DNA of 64,000 bases from Qipengyuania_B thermophila (GTDB lineage: Bacteria; Pseudomonadota; Alphaproteobacteria; Sphingomonadales; Sphingomonadaceae): positions 62,001 through 126,000 of the forward strand of contig NZ_SDSI01000001.1 in NCBI RefSeq assembly GCF_004153605.1, given 5' to 3'. A model generated the notes under the pieces. It did not search any database and was not told the origin of the DNA. It saw only the letters and a program-made list of their open reading frames with translations. Positions 18,937-27,447 of the stretch are shown piece by piece (within the stretch, counting starts at the first letter, position 1; each line of letters starts with the position of its first letter). The translations under genes and the position numbers were made by a program.

Positions 18937-20048
18937 CTGGCGCCGATCCCGGCGGCTCCGTGCGCCAGTTCGAGGTGTCGGCCGATGACGACGGCATCCG
19001 GCTCGACCGCTGGTTCAAGCGGCACCTGCCGCAGATCGGCTTTGCCACCGTCTCCCGCTGGGCGCGCACCGGACAGATCCGCGTCGATGGCCGGCGCGTC
19101 GCGGCGGACGATCGCCTCGCCAAGGGTCAGATCGTGCGCGTTCCTCCCGGAGGTGCGCCGGCGACGCCGCGGGCGGCCGTGTCCCTTGGTCCGGAAGAGC
19201 GGGAACTGGCCGCCGCGATGGTGATCCGCGCCACGCCTTCGGCGCTCGTGCTGAACAAGCCGCCGGGGCTGGCGACGCAGGGCGGCACCGGAACGAAGCG
19301 TCATGTCGACCGCCTCCTCGACGCGTTCGCCGAGGGAGAGGCACCGCGGCCGCGCCTCGTGCACCGGCTCGACAAGGACACGTCCGGTGTCCTGCTGGTC
19401 GCCAGGACACCGGGAAGCGCCGCGTACTTCGCCAAGAAATTCGCCAGCCGGAGCGCGCGCAAGGTCTACTGGGCGCTTGTGGTGGGTGTGCCGGACGTGC
19501 CGGAAGGAACGATCGACGCCCCGCTCGCCAAGCAGCCGGGGACGGGTGGCGAGAAGATGCATGTCGACGAAAGCGGCGGGCAGCCGGCAAGGACGCGCTA
19601 CCGCGTGGTCGATCGCGCGGGCAAGCGCGCCGCCTGGCTCGAACTCGAACCGCTGACGGGCCGCACGCACCAGCTTCGGGTGCACTGCGCCGCACTTGGC
19701 CATCCGATCGTGGGCGACGGAAAGTACGGCGGCGCCGACGCCTTCCTCACCGGCGCGATCAGCCGCAAGATGCACCTCCATGCCCGCAGGCTGGTGATCG
19801 GTGCGCCGGGTGGCGAACGGATCGACGTCGTGGCCGACCTGCCCGACCACTTCGCCGCCTCGATGGAGCAGCTCGGCTTCGACCCCGGCGCCAGCGATGC
19901 GGCGCCCAGCGACTTCTCGCCGCCGCCGCGCTCGCCCGAGGACCAGAAGCGTGCGGCGCGCGCGCATGCGAAGACCTACCGGAAGGCGCGGCGCGGCGAG
20001 AGGCGTGGCCGTGGCAGACAAGCGGGGCACCGGGAGCGCCGCCGCTGA
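18933..20048 (+). CDS. RluC/RluD-family 23S rRNA pseudouridine synthase
   Basis: A 371-residue enzyme that converts uridine to pseudouridine in rRNA. An N-terminal S4 RNA-binding domain (DGIRLDRWFKRHLPQIGFAT, residues about 19-80) is followed by the catalytic domain with HRLDKDTSGVLLVART, where Asp147 is the catalytic residue. GRTHQLRVHCAALGHPIVGD is the second family motif. The C-terminal 50 residues are basic (KRAARAHAKTYRKARRGERR) and may bind RNA. It is most like RluC (positions 955/2504/2580), but the target cannot be assigned from sequence alone. It is coupled to crcB by a 4-base overlap and to the next gene by 1 base. Confidence 0.92.
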   Translation: MTGADPGGSVRQFEVSADDDGIRLDRWFKRHLPQIGFATVSRWARTGQIRVDGRRVAADDRLAKGQIVRVPPGGAPATPRAAVSLGPEERELAAAMVIRATPSALVLNKPPGLATQGGTGTKRHVDRLLDAFAEGEAPRPRLVHRLDKDTSGVLLVARTPGSAAYFAKKFASRSARKVYWALVVGVPDVPEGTIDAPLAKQPGTGGEKMHVDESGGQPARTRYRVVDRAGKRAAWLELEPLTGRTHQLRVHCAALGHPIVGDGKYGGADAFLTGAISRKMHLHARRLVIGAPGGERIDVVADLPDHFAASMEQLGFDPGASDAAPSDFSPPPRSPEDQKRAARAHAKTYRKARRGERRGRGRQAGHRERRR

Positions 20049-20644
20049 TGCACCCGGATGCGACCTATGCGGATCTTGACGAACCGCGCGCACTCGCCAC
20101 GGCGGACCGCATCGGCTTCGCGCAGATCATCACCGTGGTGAACGGCAGCCCTGCCCTAGCCTATGCTCCGGCCGTGCGCACAGACGCGCGGACGTTCTGC
20201 TTCCACCTGGCGCGCGCGAACCGCGTCGCCCCGCACCTCGCCGGCACGCGCGCGGTGCTGAGCTTCCTCGGTCCCCACGGCTACATCACGCCGGCCTGGT
20301 ATCATGATCGTGGCGGAAGCGTTCCGACCTGGAACTACATCGCCGTCGAACTGGAAGGCACCGTGCGGTTGGTGCCGGAGCCGGACCTGCTGCAACACAT
20401 CGACGCTCTGGCGCAGCGCCACGAGCCGCAGATGAGCGGCACGCCGTGGGTCCGATCACGCGTGGATCCGGACCGCATCGCCCGGATGGTCCGCGGCATC
20501 GCCGGCTTCGCCCTTGCGGTCGACCAGGTCCGCGCCACGCGCAAGCTGGGTCAGGACAGGTCCGCGCGGGACCGGGCCGGCGTTGTGCTCGGGCTGGAGG
20601 CCGCCGGCAATCCCGGCTTGGCGGCTGAAATGCGACACCCGTGA
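20048..20644 (+). CDS. FMN-binding negative transcriptional regulator PaiB family
   Basis: A 198-residue protein of the PaiB family, a split-barrel flavin-binding fold named for a Bacillus repressor of sporulation and degradative enzymes. Visible features are MHPDATYADLDEPRALATAD, FHLARANRVAPHLAGTRAVL, PHGYITPAWY and VPTWNYIAVELEG, all typical, and KLGQDRSARDRAGVVLGLEA at the C-terminus. Whether it regulates transcription here or acts as a flavin oxidoreductase is unknown. It overlaps its neighbours on both sides. Confidence 0.9.
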   Translation: MHPDATYADLDEPRALATADRIGFAQIITVVNGSPALAYAPAVRTDARTFCFHLARANRVAPHLAGTRAVLSFLGPHGYITPAWYHDRGGSVPTWNYIAVELEGTVRLVPEPDLLQHIDALAQRHEPQMSGTPWVRSRVDPDRIARMVRGIAGFALAVDQVRATRKLGQDRSARDRAGVVLGLEAAGNPGLAAEMRHP

Positions 20645-21297
20645 TCCGGCTGGCTGTCTTTGACTGTGACGGCACGCTGGTCGATGGCGAGGCCATGGTG
20701 TGTCAGGCCATGCGGGCTGCCTTCGCCGGGGAGGCGCTCGCCCCGCCCGCCGATGCCGCGGTCCGCCAGGTCGTCGGCCTCAGCCTTCCGCTGGCGATTG
20801 CGCGTCTTGCGCCCGACCAGACTGCGGCACGGCGCAGCCGTCTCGCCGAGCGGTATCGCTCCGCCTTTGCGGCCACGCGTGACGGGACGGCGCATCAGGA
20901 ACCGCTGTACCCGGGGATCGAGGATCTGGTGCGGGATCTGCGGAACAGCGGCTGGACCCTCGGCATCGCGACAGGCAAGAGCAGCCGCGGTGCCGCAGCC
21001 ACCCTTGCGGCGCATGGCCTTGCGGGCAGCTTCGCCACGGTCCAGACGGCCGACCATCACCCATCCAAGCCCCATCCGTCCATGCTGTTCGCCGCCATGG
21101 CGGACGCAGGCGCGGAGCCGTCGAACACGGTGATGATCGGCGACACCGTGTTCGACATGCACATGGCGGTGTCGGCCGGCGCCCGTGCCGTCGGCGTTGC
21201 ATGGGGCTACCACACGCGTGCAGACCTGCTCGCCGCCGGCGCAACCGCCGTTGCCGACAGAGCGCAAGATTTGGGAGCCTTGCTTGCCGCCTTCTGA
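20641..21297 (+). CDS. HAD-family hydrolase (phosphoglycolate phosphatase-like)
   Basis: A 218-residue cytoplasmic phosphatase with GTG start overlapping the previous stop by 4 bases. HAD motif I is FDCDGTLVDG (nucleophile Asp8, acid Asp10). The cap follows. Motif II is GIATGKSSRG, Lys is in HHPSKPHPSM, and motif IV is MIGDTVFDMHMA. It is similar to the Gph/PpaX subfamily that dephosphorylates 2-phosphoglycolate or pyrophosphate. The exact substrate is not readable. Confidence 0.93.
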   Translation: MIRLAVFDCDGTLVDGEAMVCQAMRAAFAGEALAPPADAAVRQVVGLSLPLAIARLAPDQTAARRSRLAERYRSAFAATRDGTAHQEPLYPGIEDLVRDLRNSGWTLGIATGKSSRGAAATLAAHGLAGSFATVQTADHHPSKPHPSMLFAAMADAGAEPSNTVMIGDTVFDMHMAVSAGARAVGVAWGYHTRADLLAAGATAVADRAQDLGALLAAF

Positions 21298-21493
21298 CCA
21301 TCAGGCCCGCCGTCGCTGGGCGGTGATGCAGCTTGTCCGCATGGTGGCCGTCGCGGCGGCCCTGTTCGGGGTCTACGCGCTGGCCGAGCGGGGTCTTGCC
21401 CGCCCCGACCTCGGCGCGCCGCTCCTCCTGCTCGGCGCGGCCGGCTTTTTCGCCGGGCCGGCCCTGCTGGCGAAACGGTGGAGGAGCCGGTGA
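21284..21493 (+). CDS. small membrane protein of unknown function
   Basis: A 69-residue protein with two hydrophobic segments (about 18-34 and 44-60), starting MPPSDHQARRRWAVMQLVRM and ending LLAKRWRSR. The likely start is TTG at 21284, with GGAG seven bases upstream; it overlaps the HAD gene by 14 bases. A GTG at 21323 would give a shorter product. Its stop overlaps the ATP12 start (GTGA). Proteins of this shape are commonly found just before ATP12 in sphingomonads. The function is unknown. Confidence 0.65.
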   Translation: MPPSDHQARRRWAVMQLVRMVAVAAALFGVYALAERGLARPDLGAPLLLLGAAGFFAGPALLAKRWRSR

Positions 21494-22212
21494 AGCGGTT
21501 CTACCGCGATGCGACCGTGGAAAAAGTGGACGGCGGGTTCGCCGTCGCGCTCGACGGCCGCGTGCTGCGTACCCAGCGCGAGCGGCGGATCCAGTGCCTG
21601 CCCAGCAGGGCCAGCGCCGAGCTTCTGGCTGAGGAATGGGCGCGCCAGGGCGACACGATCGATCCGTCCGACTTTCCGCTGCGCGCGCTGGCCGATTTCG
21701 CCTTGGAGGAAATCGCCCACGCCCCCGAAGCGGCGACCGGCCGCATCCTGCGGTTCGGAGAGACCGACACGCTGTGCTATCGCGCCCATCCGGATGAACC
21801 GCTCCATGTGCGCCAGATCGCTGTCTGGGATCCGCTGCTCGCCGACCTCGAACGCCGCCTCTGCGTCCGCTTCAGACGGATCGGCGGCGTAAGCTACCGG
21901 CCGCAGCATCCCGAAACGCTGCACGCTCTGCACGACGTCCTCACGCCGCTTCATCCCGTGGTTCTGGCCGCCGCCGAGCAGATGGCGAGCCTTTCGGCCT
22001 CGCTGGTGATCACCCTTCTCGCGACCTTGCCCGGCGCGGACGAAGACGCCTTGTGGAGCGCGGCCACGCTTGAAGAGGAGTGGCAGGCCGAGCAATGGGG
22101 CCGCGAAACGACGGCGGAGGAGCGGCGCAGGCGCCGGCGCGCCGAGTTCGCCACCGCCCGCCGGTTCGCCCTCGCCGCGCTGGATGGAGAGCGGATCCTG
22201 CCAGGCTCATGA
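21490..22212 (+). CDS. ATP12 family F1-ATPase assembly chaperone
   Basis: A 240-residue protein of the ATP12 family, which in mitochondria binds the F1 alpha subunit during ATP synthase assembly. Only alphaproteobacteria among bacteria commonly carry it. Visible features are VKRFYRDATVEKVDGGFAVA, LDGRVLRTQRERRI, LAEEWARQGDTIDPSDFPLR (the hallmark region) and WDPLLADLERR. GTG at 21490 with GGAGGAG just before is preferred over GTG at 21478. It is the last gene of the six-gene rightward run. Confidence 0.92.
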   Translation: MKRFYRDATVEKVDGGFAVALDGRVLRTQRERRIQCLPSRASAELLAEEWARQGDTIDPSDFPLRALADFALEEIAHAPEAATGRILRFGETDTLCYRAHPDEPLHVRQIAVWDPLLADLERRLCVRFRRIGGVSYRPQHPETLHALHDVLTPLHPVVLAAAEQMASLSASLVITLLATLPGADEDALWSAATLEEEWQAEQWGRETTAEERRRRRRAEFATARRFALAALDGERILPGS

Positions 22213-22290
22213 CGCCGCGCTTGGGCGGCGCGCTCACCACACGTGTCCCTCAGCGCCGCCGAGCCTTCCGGGAACGAGCGGCCGCATGGG

Positions 22291-22512
22291 TCATGTTTTG
22301 CTCAGTTCGGAACCAAGCTTGAGCACCCTGTCTCCGTCATCCTGCTTGATGAGATAGGCAGGGTTATCTTTTGACCCGTGACGCGTGATCTTGCTGCCCT
22401 TGATGGTGCGGCTGACGTCGCGCTCGAACCGCTCCACGATCTTGCCCTCGGCCGTGCCGCCGCCCCAGTGCCACGTCACCGTGTCACCCTTGGAGAAGCG
22501 GTTGTCGGCCAC
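22291..22512 (-). CDS. DUF2945 / hypervirulence-associated TUDOR-domain protein
   Basis: A 73-residue protein, GTG start, reading MADNRFSKGDTVTWHWGGGT then GKIVERFERDVSRTIKGSKI and ITRHGSKDNPAYLIKQDDGD. This pattern, a small SH3/Tudor-like barrel, is the DUF2945 family of short, widely distributed bacterial and fungal proteins whose role is not established. It follows the membrane protein at 22523-22861 by 10 bases and is probably cotranscribed with it. Confidence 0.85.
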   Translation of the reverse strand: MADNRFSKGDTVTWHWGGGTAEGKIVERFERDVSRTIKGSKITRHGSKDNPAYLIKQDDGDRVLKLGSELSKT

Positions 22513-22522
22513 GCCGCCTGCC

Positions 22523-22861
22523 TCAGTTCCGGTTGGCCGGGTTCGGCATGGTGGTGGTGGTGTTGGCGTCGGCGGCGCCCGGCTGGTTCTGCAGGGTGCG
22601 GGCCGAACCTTCGTCGCCGAGCAGCACACCGTCCGTGCTGCTGCTTCCGCCGGCGCGGTCCTCCGCGGCGCGGATGCGCTGATCGACGGTGGCCGCACCC
22701 TCGATTTCATCCTGGGTCGAGGCGCCGATGATCCACACCGACAGCAGCAGGATGGCCGCGATCGCCGTCCCGAAGATCAGCACCCATCGCGCCACATTGT
22801 TCTTTGAACCCGCCGATGCCTCGACATCGCGGATGTGAATTTCCTCGTCCGGACTCGCCAT
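22523..22861 (-). CDS. single-pass membrane protein of unknown function
   Basis: A 112-residue protein: a charged N-terminus (MASPDEEIHIRDVEASAGSK), one transmembrane helix (WVLIFGTAIAAILLLSVWII, about 26-45), then a polar, low-complexity tail ending NTTTTMPNPANRN. A GGAAAG Shine-Dalgarno lies close upstream. No known domain was recognised. It is followed by the DUF2945 gene. Confidence 0.8.
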   Translation of the reverse strand: MASPDEEIHIRDVEASAGSKNNVARWVLIFGTAIAAILLLSVWIIGASTQDEIEGAATVDQRIRAAEDRAGGSSSTDGVLLGDEGSARTLQNQPGAADANTTTTMPNPANRN

Positions 22862-22973
22862 TGCTGCTTTCCTTGATGCGGTCCTGCGGCGGACCTTCGC
22901 CCCCTTGGTGACGTCGCAACGGACCACCGCCCGCCGGGTTCCAGCAGGCGCTTCTGTGGATGGCCCGCCCGGA

Positions 22974-23825
22974 TCAGTCGCGCAGCAGTTCGTTGATGGC
23001 GGTCTTGCTCCGCGTCTGTGCATCGACCGTCTTGACGATCACCGCGCAGTAGAGCCGCGGATCGCCCGTCCCCCCACCTTCGCGCGCCGAGGGCGCGCTG
23101 CCGGGAACGACGACGGAATAGGGCGGCACCTCGCCGCGGTACTCGCGCCCGCTCTGCCGGTCGATGATGCGGGTGGAGGCGCCCAGATAGACTCCCATCG
23201 ACAGCACCGCACCCTCTCCGACACGAACCCCTTCGGCGACCTCGCTGCGCGCGCCGATGAACGCCCCGTCGCCGATGATCACCGGCTCTGCCTGCAGCGG
23301 CTCGAGCACGCCGCCGATCCCCGCACCGCCGGAGATGTGGACGTTGCGCCCGATCTGGGCGCATGACCCGACGGTGGCCCAGGTGTCGACCATCGTCCCC
23401 TCGCCGACATGGGCGCCGATGTTGACGAAGGACGGCATCAGCACGGTTCCGCGCCCGATGAAGGCGCCGCGCCGCACGACGGCGCCGGGCACTGCGCGGA
23501 TGCCGGCATCGCGGAAGCGCCCCTCGTCCCAGCCGGCAAACTTCAGCGGCACCTTGTCGAACCACGGCCCGGGCACGCCGTCGGTGTCGCCGTCGCTCCT
23601 CATCACCCGGTTGTCGTTGAGCCGGAACGACAGCAGCACAGCTTTCTTCAGCCACTGGTTGACCGTCCACCCGCCGTGGGAATCGGGCGAGGCGACGCGC
23701 GCGTCGCCGCTGTCGAGCAGGTCCAGCGCGGCGTTGACGGCCGCCGTGATCTCGCCGTCGCCCGGACCGAGTTCGCCGCGGCGCTCCCATGCCGCCTCGA
23801 TCCGGTGCTGCAGATCCCCGACCAT
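22974..23825 (-). CDS. dapD: 2,3,4,5-tetrahydropyridine-2,6-dicarboxylate N-succinyltransferase
   Basis: The 283-residue cytoplasmic enzyme that transfers succinyl from succinyl-CoA in the diaminopimelate/lysine pathway. The N-terminal helical domain (MVGDLQHRIEAAWERRGELG) leads into a left-handed beta-helix of hexapeptide repeats (VVRRGAFIGRGTVLMPSFVN, IGAHVGEGTMVDTWATVGSC). The C-terminus ends TAINELLRD. The frame is open for 52 codons upstream, but the ATG at 23825 has a clear GGGGGAAAGG before it and matches homologues. It is monocistronic and divergent from the protease at 23996. Confidence 0.97.
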   Translation of the reverse strand: MVGDLQHRIEAAWERRGELGPGDGEITAAVNAALDLLDSGDARVASPDSHGGWTVNQWLKKAVLLSFRLNDNRVMRSDGDTDGVPGPWFDKVPLKFAGWDEGRFRDAGIRAVPGAVVRRGAFIGRGTVLMPSFVNIGAHVGEGTMVDTWATVGSCAQIGRNVHISGGAGIGGVLEPLQAEPVIIGDGAFIGARSEVAEGVRVGEGAVLSMGVYLGASTRIIDRQSGREYRGEVPPYSVVVPGSAPSAREGGGTGDPRLYCAVIVKTVDAQTRSKTAINELLRD

Positions 23826-23995
23826 CGCTGCCTTTCCCCCTTTCGTGGTGTGTCGATGCTTGGCCGTAGGCGCGCCGCTTTCCTCCTGCAAGCCGCCGTC
23901 GCACACCCCACCCTGCGGCGCACCCGGCCGCGCCTTTAAGCGCCTGTTAACGGCTTGGGACCGAGTGACAGAGGAGAACACGCGCAGGATAGCAG

Positions 23996-26380
23996 ATGGA
24001 ACATCGGGGAATGGGGATCAGGTGCGGCGTGGGCTTGAGACTTGTTCTCGCCGGAACGGCGGCGCTGGCGCTGTCGGCGTGCGGCGGCAGCGGCGGAAGC
24101 CGCGTCAACCCGGCCCCGCCTCCCCCCACCGGCGGGCCGGCGCCCGCTCCGTCGCCAAGTCCCTCACCGACGCCGAACTTCGACACCGCGGAAGTGCGCC
24201 GCTCTGACGGACCGCAGTTCCACAATGCCGTGACGGCATGGCGCAGCAACATCACCGGGCGCGGGCAGACGATCGCCATTGTCGACACCGGCATCGACCA
24301 GACCAACCCGGAATTCACCGGCCGGATCTCCGCCGCTTCGCGCGATGTGGCGGGCAACGCAAGCGTGCAGGCGGAAAACGATCACGGCACCAATGTCGCC
24401 CTCGTGGCCGCGGCGGCGCTGAACAACACCGGTGTTGTCGGCATTGCGCACCAGGCCACGATCATGGCGCTGCGCGCCGATCGTCCGGGCACCTGCGCCC
24501 GCCGTTCGGACGGCTCGCTGGAAGGATGTCAGTTCTTCGACAGCGACATCGCCCGCGGCGTCGATGCGGCGGTGGCGGCGGGAGCCCGCGTCATCAATCT
24601 CAGCCTCGGCGGCGGCACGCCGACGGTCACGCTTCGCAACGCCATCAACCGCGCGGCGCAGGCAGGCGTGGTCATCGTGGTGGCGGCGGGCAATGGCGGG
24701 AACGCAACCGGCGCGGATGCCAATCCGGCCGAGCCGGATCCCTTCGCCTCCGGCATCCTGACCGCCGGCGGTGCCAATGTCATCATCACCGGCTCGGTCG
24801 ATGAGAACGGGGCTTTCTCCAGCTTCAGCAACCGCGCCGGCTCGCGCGCGCCATCCTTCCTGTCGGCACAGGGGCAGGGCATCTGCTGCGTGTACGAAAA
24901 CGGCGACATCCGGGTCACGACCGAGGCCGATGGCCGCCGCTTCGTCACCGTGTTTTCGGGGACGAGCTTCGCCGCGCCGCAGGTGTCGGGCGCGGTGGCC
25001 TTGCTGGCGCAGGCGTTTCCGAACCTGACCGGCGCGGATATCGTGCGCATCCTCCTCGACAGCGCCCGGGATGCCGGGGCCGCCGGTGTCGACGAGGTGT
25101 ACGGACGCGGCATCCTCGACATCGCCCGCGCCTTCGCGCCGCGCGGGGCGACGAGCCTCGCCGGCTCCGACACGCGGCTCGCCCTCGGCGACAGCACCGG
25201 GGTCGCCTCGCCGGCGATGGGCGATGCGCTTGCCCGCGGCGCGCTGAACAGCGTGCTGACGGATGGGTATCGTCGCGCCTACGCCATCGATCTCAGCCGC
25301 GGCATGACCGCCGCCGCGCCGGCGCAGCGGCTGCACGCGGCGGTCGGGCAGCACGGCCGCTCCCTGGGCGGCTCCGAGGGGCCGCTGGCGCTGGCAGTGT
25401 CGATCGGGGCGCCCGGCGAGGCTCATGGTCCGTCCGTGGCGCCGATGCCGCTGCCGCTCGCGCTCACGGCTCAGGAAGCCGCCGGCGCCCGCGTGCTTGC
25501 GGCCACCGCGGCGGCGCGGCTGTCCCGCTCCACCACGCTGGGCCTCGCGGTGGAGGGCAGCGCCGACGCGCTTGTCCGCCATCTCGACGGCCGCGCGCCC
25601 ATGCCGTTCCGGATGGTCGGGGAGAGCGGCAGCGACAGCGGCTTTGCCCGCACGGACACGGTTGCCGTGGCGCTGCGCAAGGACGTCGGTCCGTGGGCGT
25701 GGACAGCCAGCGCGGCGAGCGGAGACGCGTATCTCGGCGGTTACCGACATGGCTGGGACACTCTGTCGCAGCGGCGGGAGCGCCGCCCGGCCACGACCCT
25801 GGCACTGGCGCTCGACGGCACGGTCGGCCTCGTCGACCTGTCCGGGTCGCTGACCTGGCTGAGCGAGCGCGAGACGGTGCTCGGCGGCTACTTTCACCCG
25901 GCGCTCGGTGTTGCAGGCGCGAACACCGTCTTTGCCGATGCGCGGCTGGCCTTTGCTCCGGCGCGCGGATGGACCCTCGCGGCGGCAACGCGCCACGGGT
26001 TCACGGGCACGGGATCGCCCGCCGGCGGCGCCGGCGCGATCAGGAGCCGCGCGCTCACGCTCGACCTTGTGCGGACAGGCGTGCTCCAGACGCACGACAT
26101 GCTCGGCCTGCGCCTGTCACAGCCGCTGCGGGTCACGTCGGGCGGCCTCGATCTGCTGCTGCCGGTCGACTACGACTACGCCGCTGCCGCTCCGGTGCTG
26201 GGGTCGCGGCGCCTGCCGCTGGTGCCGCGCGGACGCGAACTGGCGGGCGAACTGTCGTGGGCCGGCACGCTGTGGCACGGACAGGCAGGCGCCAGCCTGT
26301 TCTACCGTCGCCAGCCCGGCCATGTCGCCGCCGCTCCGGATGATGCCGGGCTGCTCCTGAGCTGGAGCCGCTCCTTCTAG
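23996..26380 (+). CDS. subtilisin-family (S8) serine protease with C-terminal autotransporter barrel, lipoprotein-type signal
   Basis: A 794-residue exported protease. The signal peptide ends in a lipobox-like ALSAC (Cys at about 29), followed by Gly/Ser and a Pro-rich linker (35-60). The S8 domain carries the complete triad: Asp97 (AIVDTGID), His130 (NDHGTNVA), Ser324 (SGTSFAAP). Two cysteines near 170-180 flank RRSDGSLEG. From about residue 520 the sequence alternates beta-strand-like segments and ends in LLLSWSRSF with terminal Phe, as in outer-membrane autotransporter barrels. The layout recalls NalP/SphB1 type lipoprotein autotransporters that process other surface proteins. An alternative ATG lies five codons in; AGGA spacing favours 23996. 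The gene overlaps its convergent neighbour by 4 bases. Confidence 0.9.
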   Translation: MEHRGMGIRCGVGLRLVLAGTAALALSACGGSGGSRVNPAPPPPTGGPAPAPSPSPSPTPNFDTAEVRRSDGPQFHNAVTAWRSNITGRGQTIAIVDTGIDQTNPEFTGRISAASRDVAGNASVQAENDHGTNVALVAAAALNNTGVVGIAHQATIMALRADRPGTCARRSDGSLEGCQFFDSDIARGVDAAVAAGARVINLSLGGGTPTVTLRNAINRAAQAGVVIVVAAGNGGNATGADANPAEPDPFASGILTAGGANVIITGSVDENGAFSSFSNRAGSRAPSFLSAQGQGICCVYENGDIRVTTEADGRRFVTVFSGTSFAAPQVSGAVALLAQAFPNLTGADIVRILLDSARDAGAAGVDEVYGRGILDIARAFAPRGATSLAGSDTRLALGDSTGVASPAMGDALARGALNSVLTDGYRRAYAIDLSRGMTAAAPAQRLHAAVGQHGRSLGGSEGPLALAVSIGAPGEAHGPSVAPMPLPLALTAQEAAGARVLAATAAARLSRSTTLGLAVEGSADALVRHLDGRAPMPFRMVGESGSDSGFARTDTVAVALRKDVGPWAWTASAASGDAYLGGYRHGWDTLSQRRERRPATTLALALDGTVGLVDLSGSLTWLSERETVLGGYFHPALGVAGANTVFADARLAFAPARGWTLAAATRHGFTGTGSPAGGAGAIRSRALTLDLVRTGVLQTHDMLGLRLSQPLRVTSGGLDLLLPVDYDYAAAAPVLGSRRLPLVPRGRELAGELSWAGTLWHGQAGASLFYRRQPGHVAAAPDDAGLLLSWSRSF

Positions 26381-27447
26381 GGCAGGCCGGCGCGGCGCGC
26401 AAACAGATAGGCGGTGTGGACCAGCGGCCCGACGCGTTCGGACATCTGGCGCGCATGCGCCGACGACGCGGTGCCATCGATCACGCGCTTCTTGATCCCC
26501 TGCATGATCCCCGCCAGCCGGAACAGGTTGTAGGCGAAATACCAGTCCATCGGCGGCACCGGATAACCGGTCCGCGCGACATAGCGGTCGACCGCCTCCT
26601 CCATGGTCGGGATGCCGAGCGCTGCATGGTCCAGCCCACCGATCCCGGCCCTTCCGTCGGGCGGGTTCACCCAGTTGAGCATGAGGTAGGCGAAGTCGGC
26701 CACCGGATCGCCGAGGGTGGACAGCTCCCAGTCGAGAACCGCCGCCACGCGCGGCGCATCGGGAGCGAACAGAAGATTGTCGAGGCGGTAGTCGCCATGC
26801 ACGATCCCACTGGCGTGCTGCGGCGGCACCGTCTGCGGCAGCCATTCGATCAGCCGGTCCATCTCCGGCAGCGTTTCGGTTTCCGACAAACGGTACTGGG
26901 TCGACCAGCGGGCGATCTGCCGCGCGCAGTAGTCTTCCGAGCGGCCGTAGTCGGCGAGACCGATCGGGTCGGCATCCGTCAGATGGAGATCGGCCAGCGT
27001 GTCGATCATGGCATGGTAGAGCGCGCGTCGTTCATCGGCGGACGCGCGGGGCATCGCCCCGTTCCACAGGCTGCGTCCGTCGACGAGCTCCATGACGAAG
27101 AACTTCGATCCGATCACCGTCGCATCTTCACACAGACCGAACATGCGCGGGACGGGAAAACCCGTCCGGCCCAGCGCCGTCATCACCCTGTATTCGCGAT
27201 CGACCGCATGCGCGCTCGGCAGGAGCTTGCCGAAGGGCTGTCGGCGCAGCACGTAGCTGCGCCCCGGCGTGTCGATGCGGTAGGTCGGGTTGGACTGGCC
27301 GCCCTTGAACTTGGCGAGCGCGACGGGTCCGGCGAACCCTTCCACGTGGTCGCGCAGCCATGCCGTCAGCGCGGCCTCGTCCAGTCGGTCGCGCTCGGGC
27401 ACGTCGATGATGCCGACCATCTCCTGTTCGTAGTCGATCCCCGCCAT
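26377..27447 (-). CDS. APH-family phosphotransferase (LvaA / ACAD10-11 kinase-domain type)
   Basis: A 356-residue protein of the aminoglycoside phosphotransferase fold. Visible are a glycine loop region KFKGGQSNPTYRID, YVLRRQPFGKLLPSAHAVDR, the catalytic HGDYRLDN (His217, Asp219), and the metal-binding DWELSTLGDP (Asp239). These are features of the subgroup fused to acyl-CoA dehydrogenases in ACAD10/11 and of LvaA in Pseudomonas, which phosphorylate 4-hydroxyacyl-CoAs. Antibiotic resistance is therefore unlikely. It overlaps the upstream alcohol dehydrogenase by 1 base and is the last gene of a four-gene leftward run with an acyl-CoA dehydrogenase. Confidence 0.9.
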   Translation of the reverse strand: MAGIDYEQEMVGIIDVPERDRLDEAALTAWLRDHVEGFAGPVALAKFKGGQSNPTYRIDTPGRSYVLRRQPFGKLLPSAHAVDREYRVMTALGRTGFPVPRMFGLCEDATVIGSKFFVMELVDGRSLWNGAMPRASADERRALYHAMIDTLADLHLTDADPIGLADYGRSEDYCARQIARWSTQYRLSETETLPEMDRLIEWLPQTVPPQHASGIVHGDYRLDNLLFAPDAPRVAAVLDWELSTLGDPVADFAYLMLNWVNPPDGRAGIGGLDHAALGIPTMEEAVDRYVARTGYPVPPMDWYFAYNLFRLAGIMQGIKKRVIDGTASSAHARQMSERVGPLVHTAYLFARRAGLP

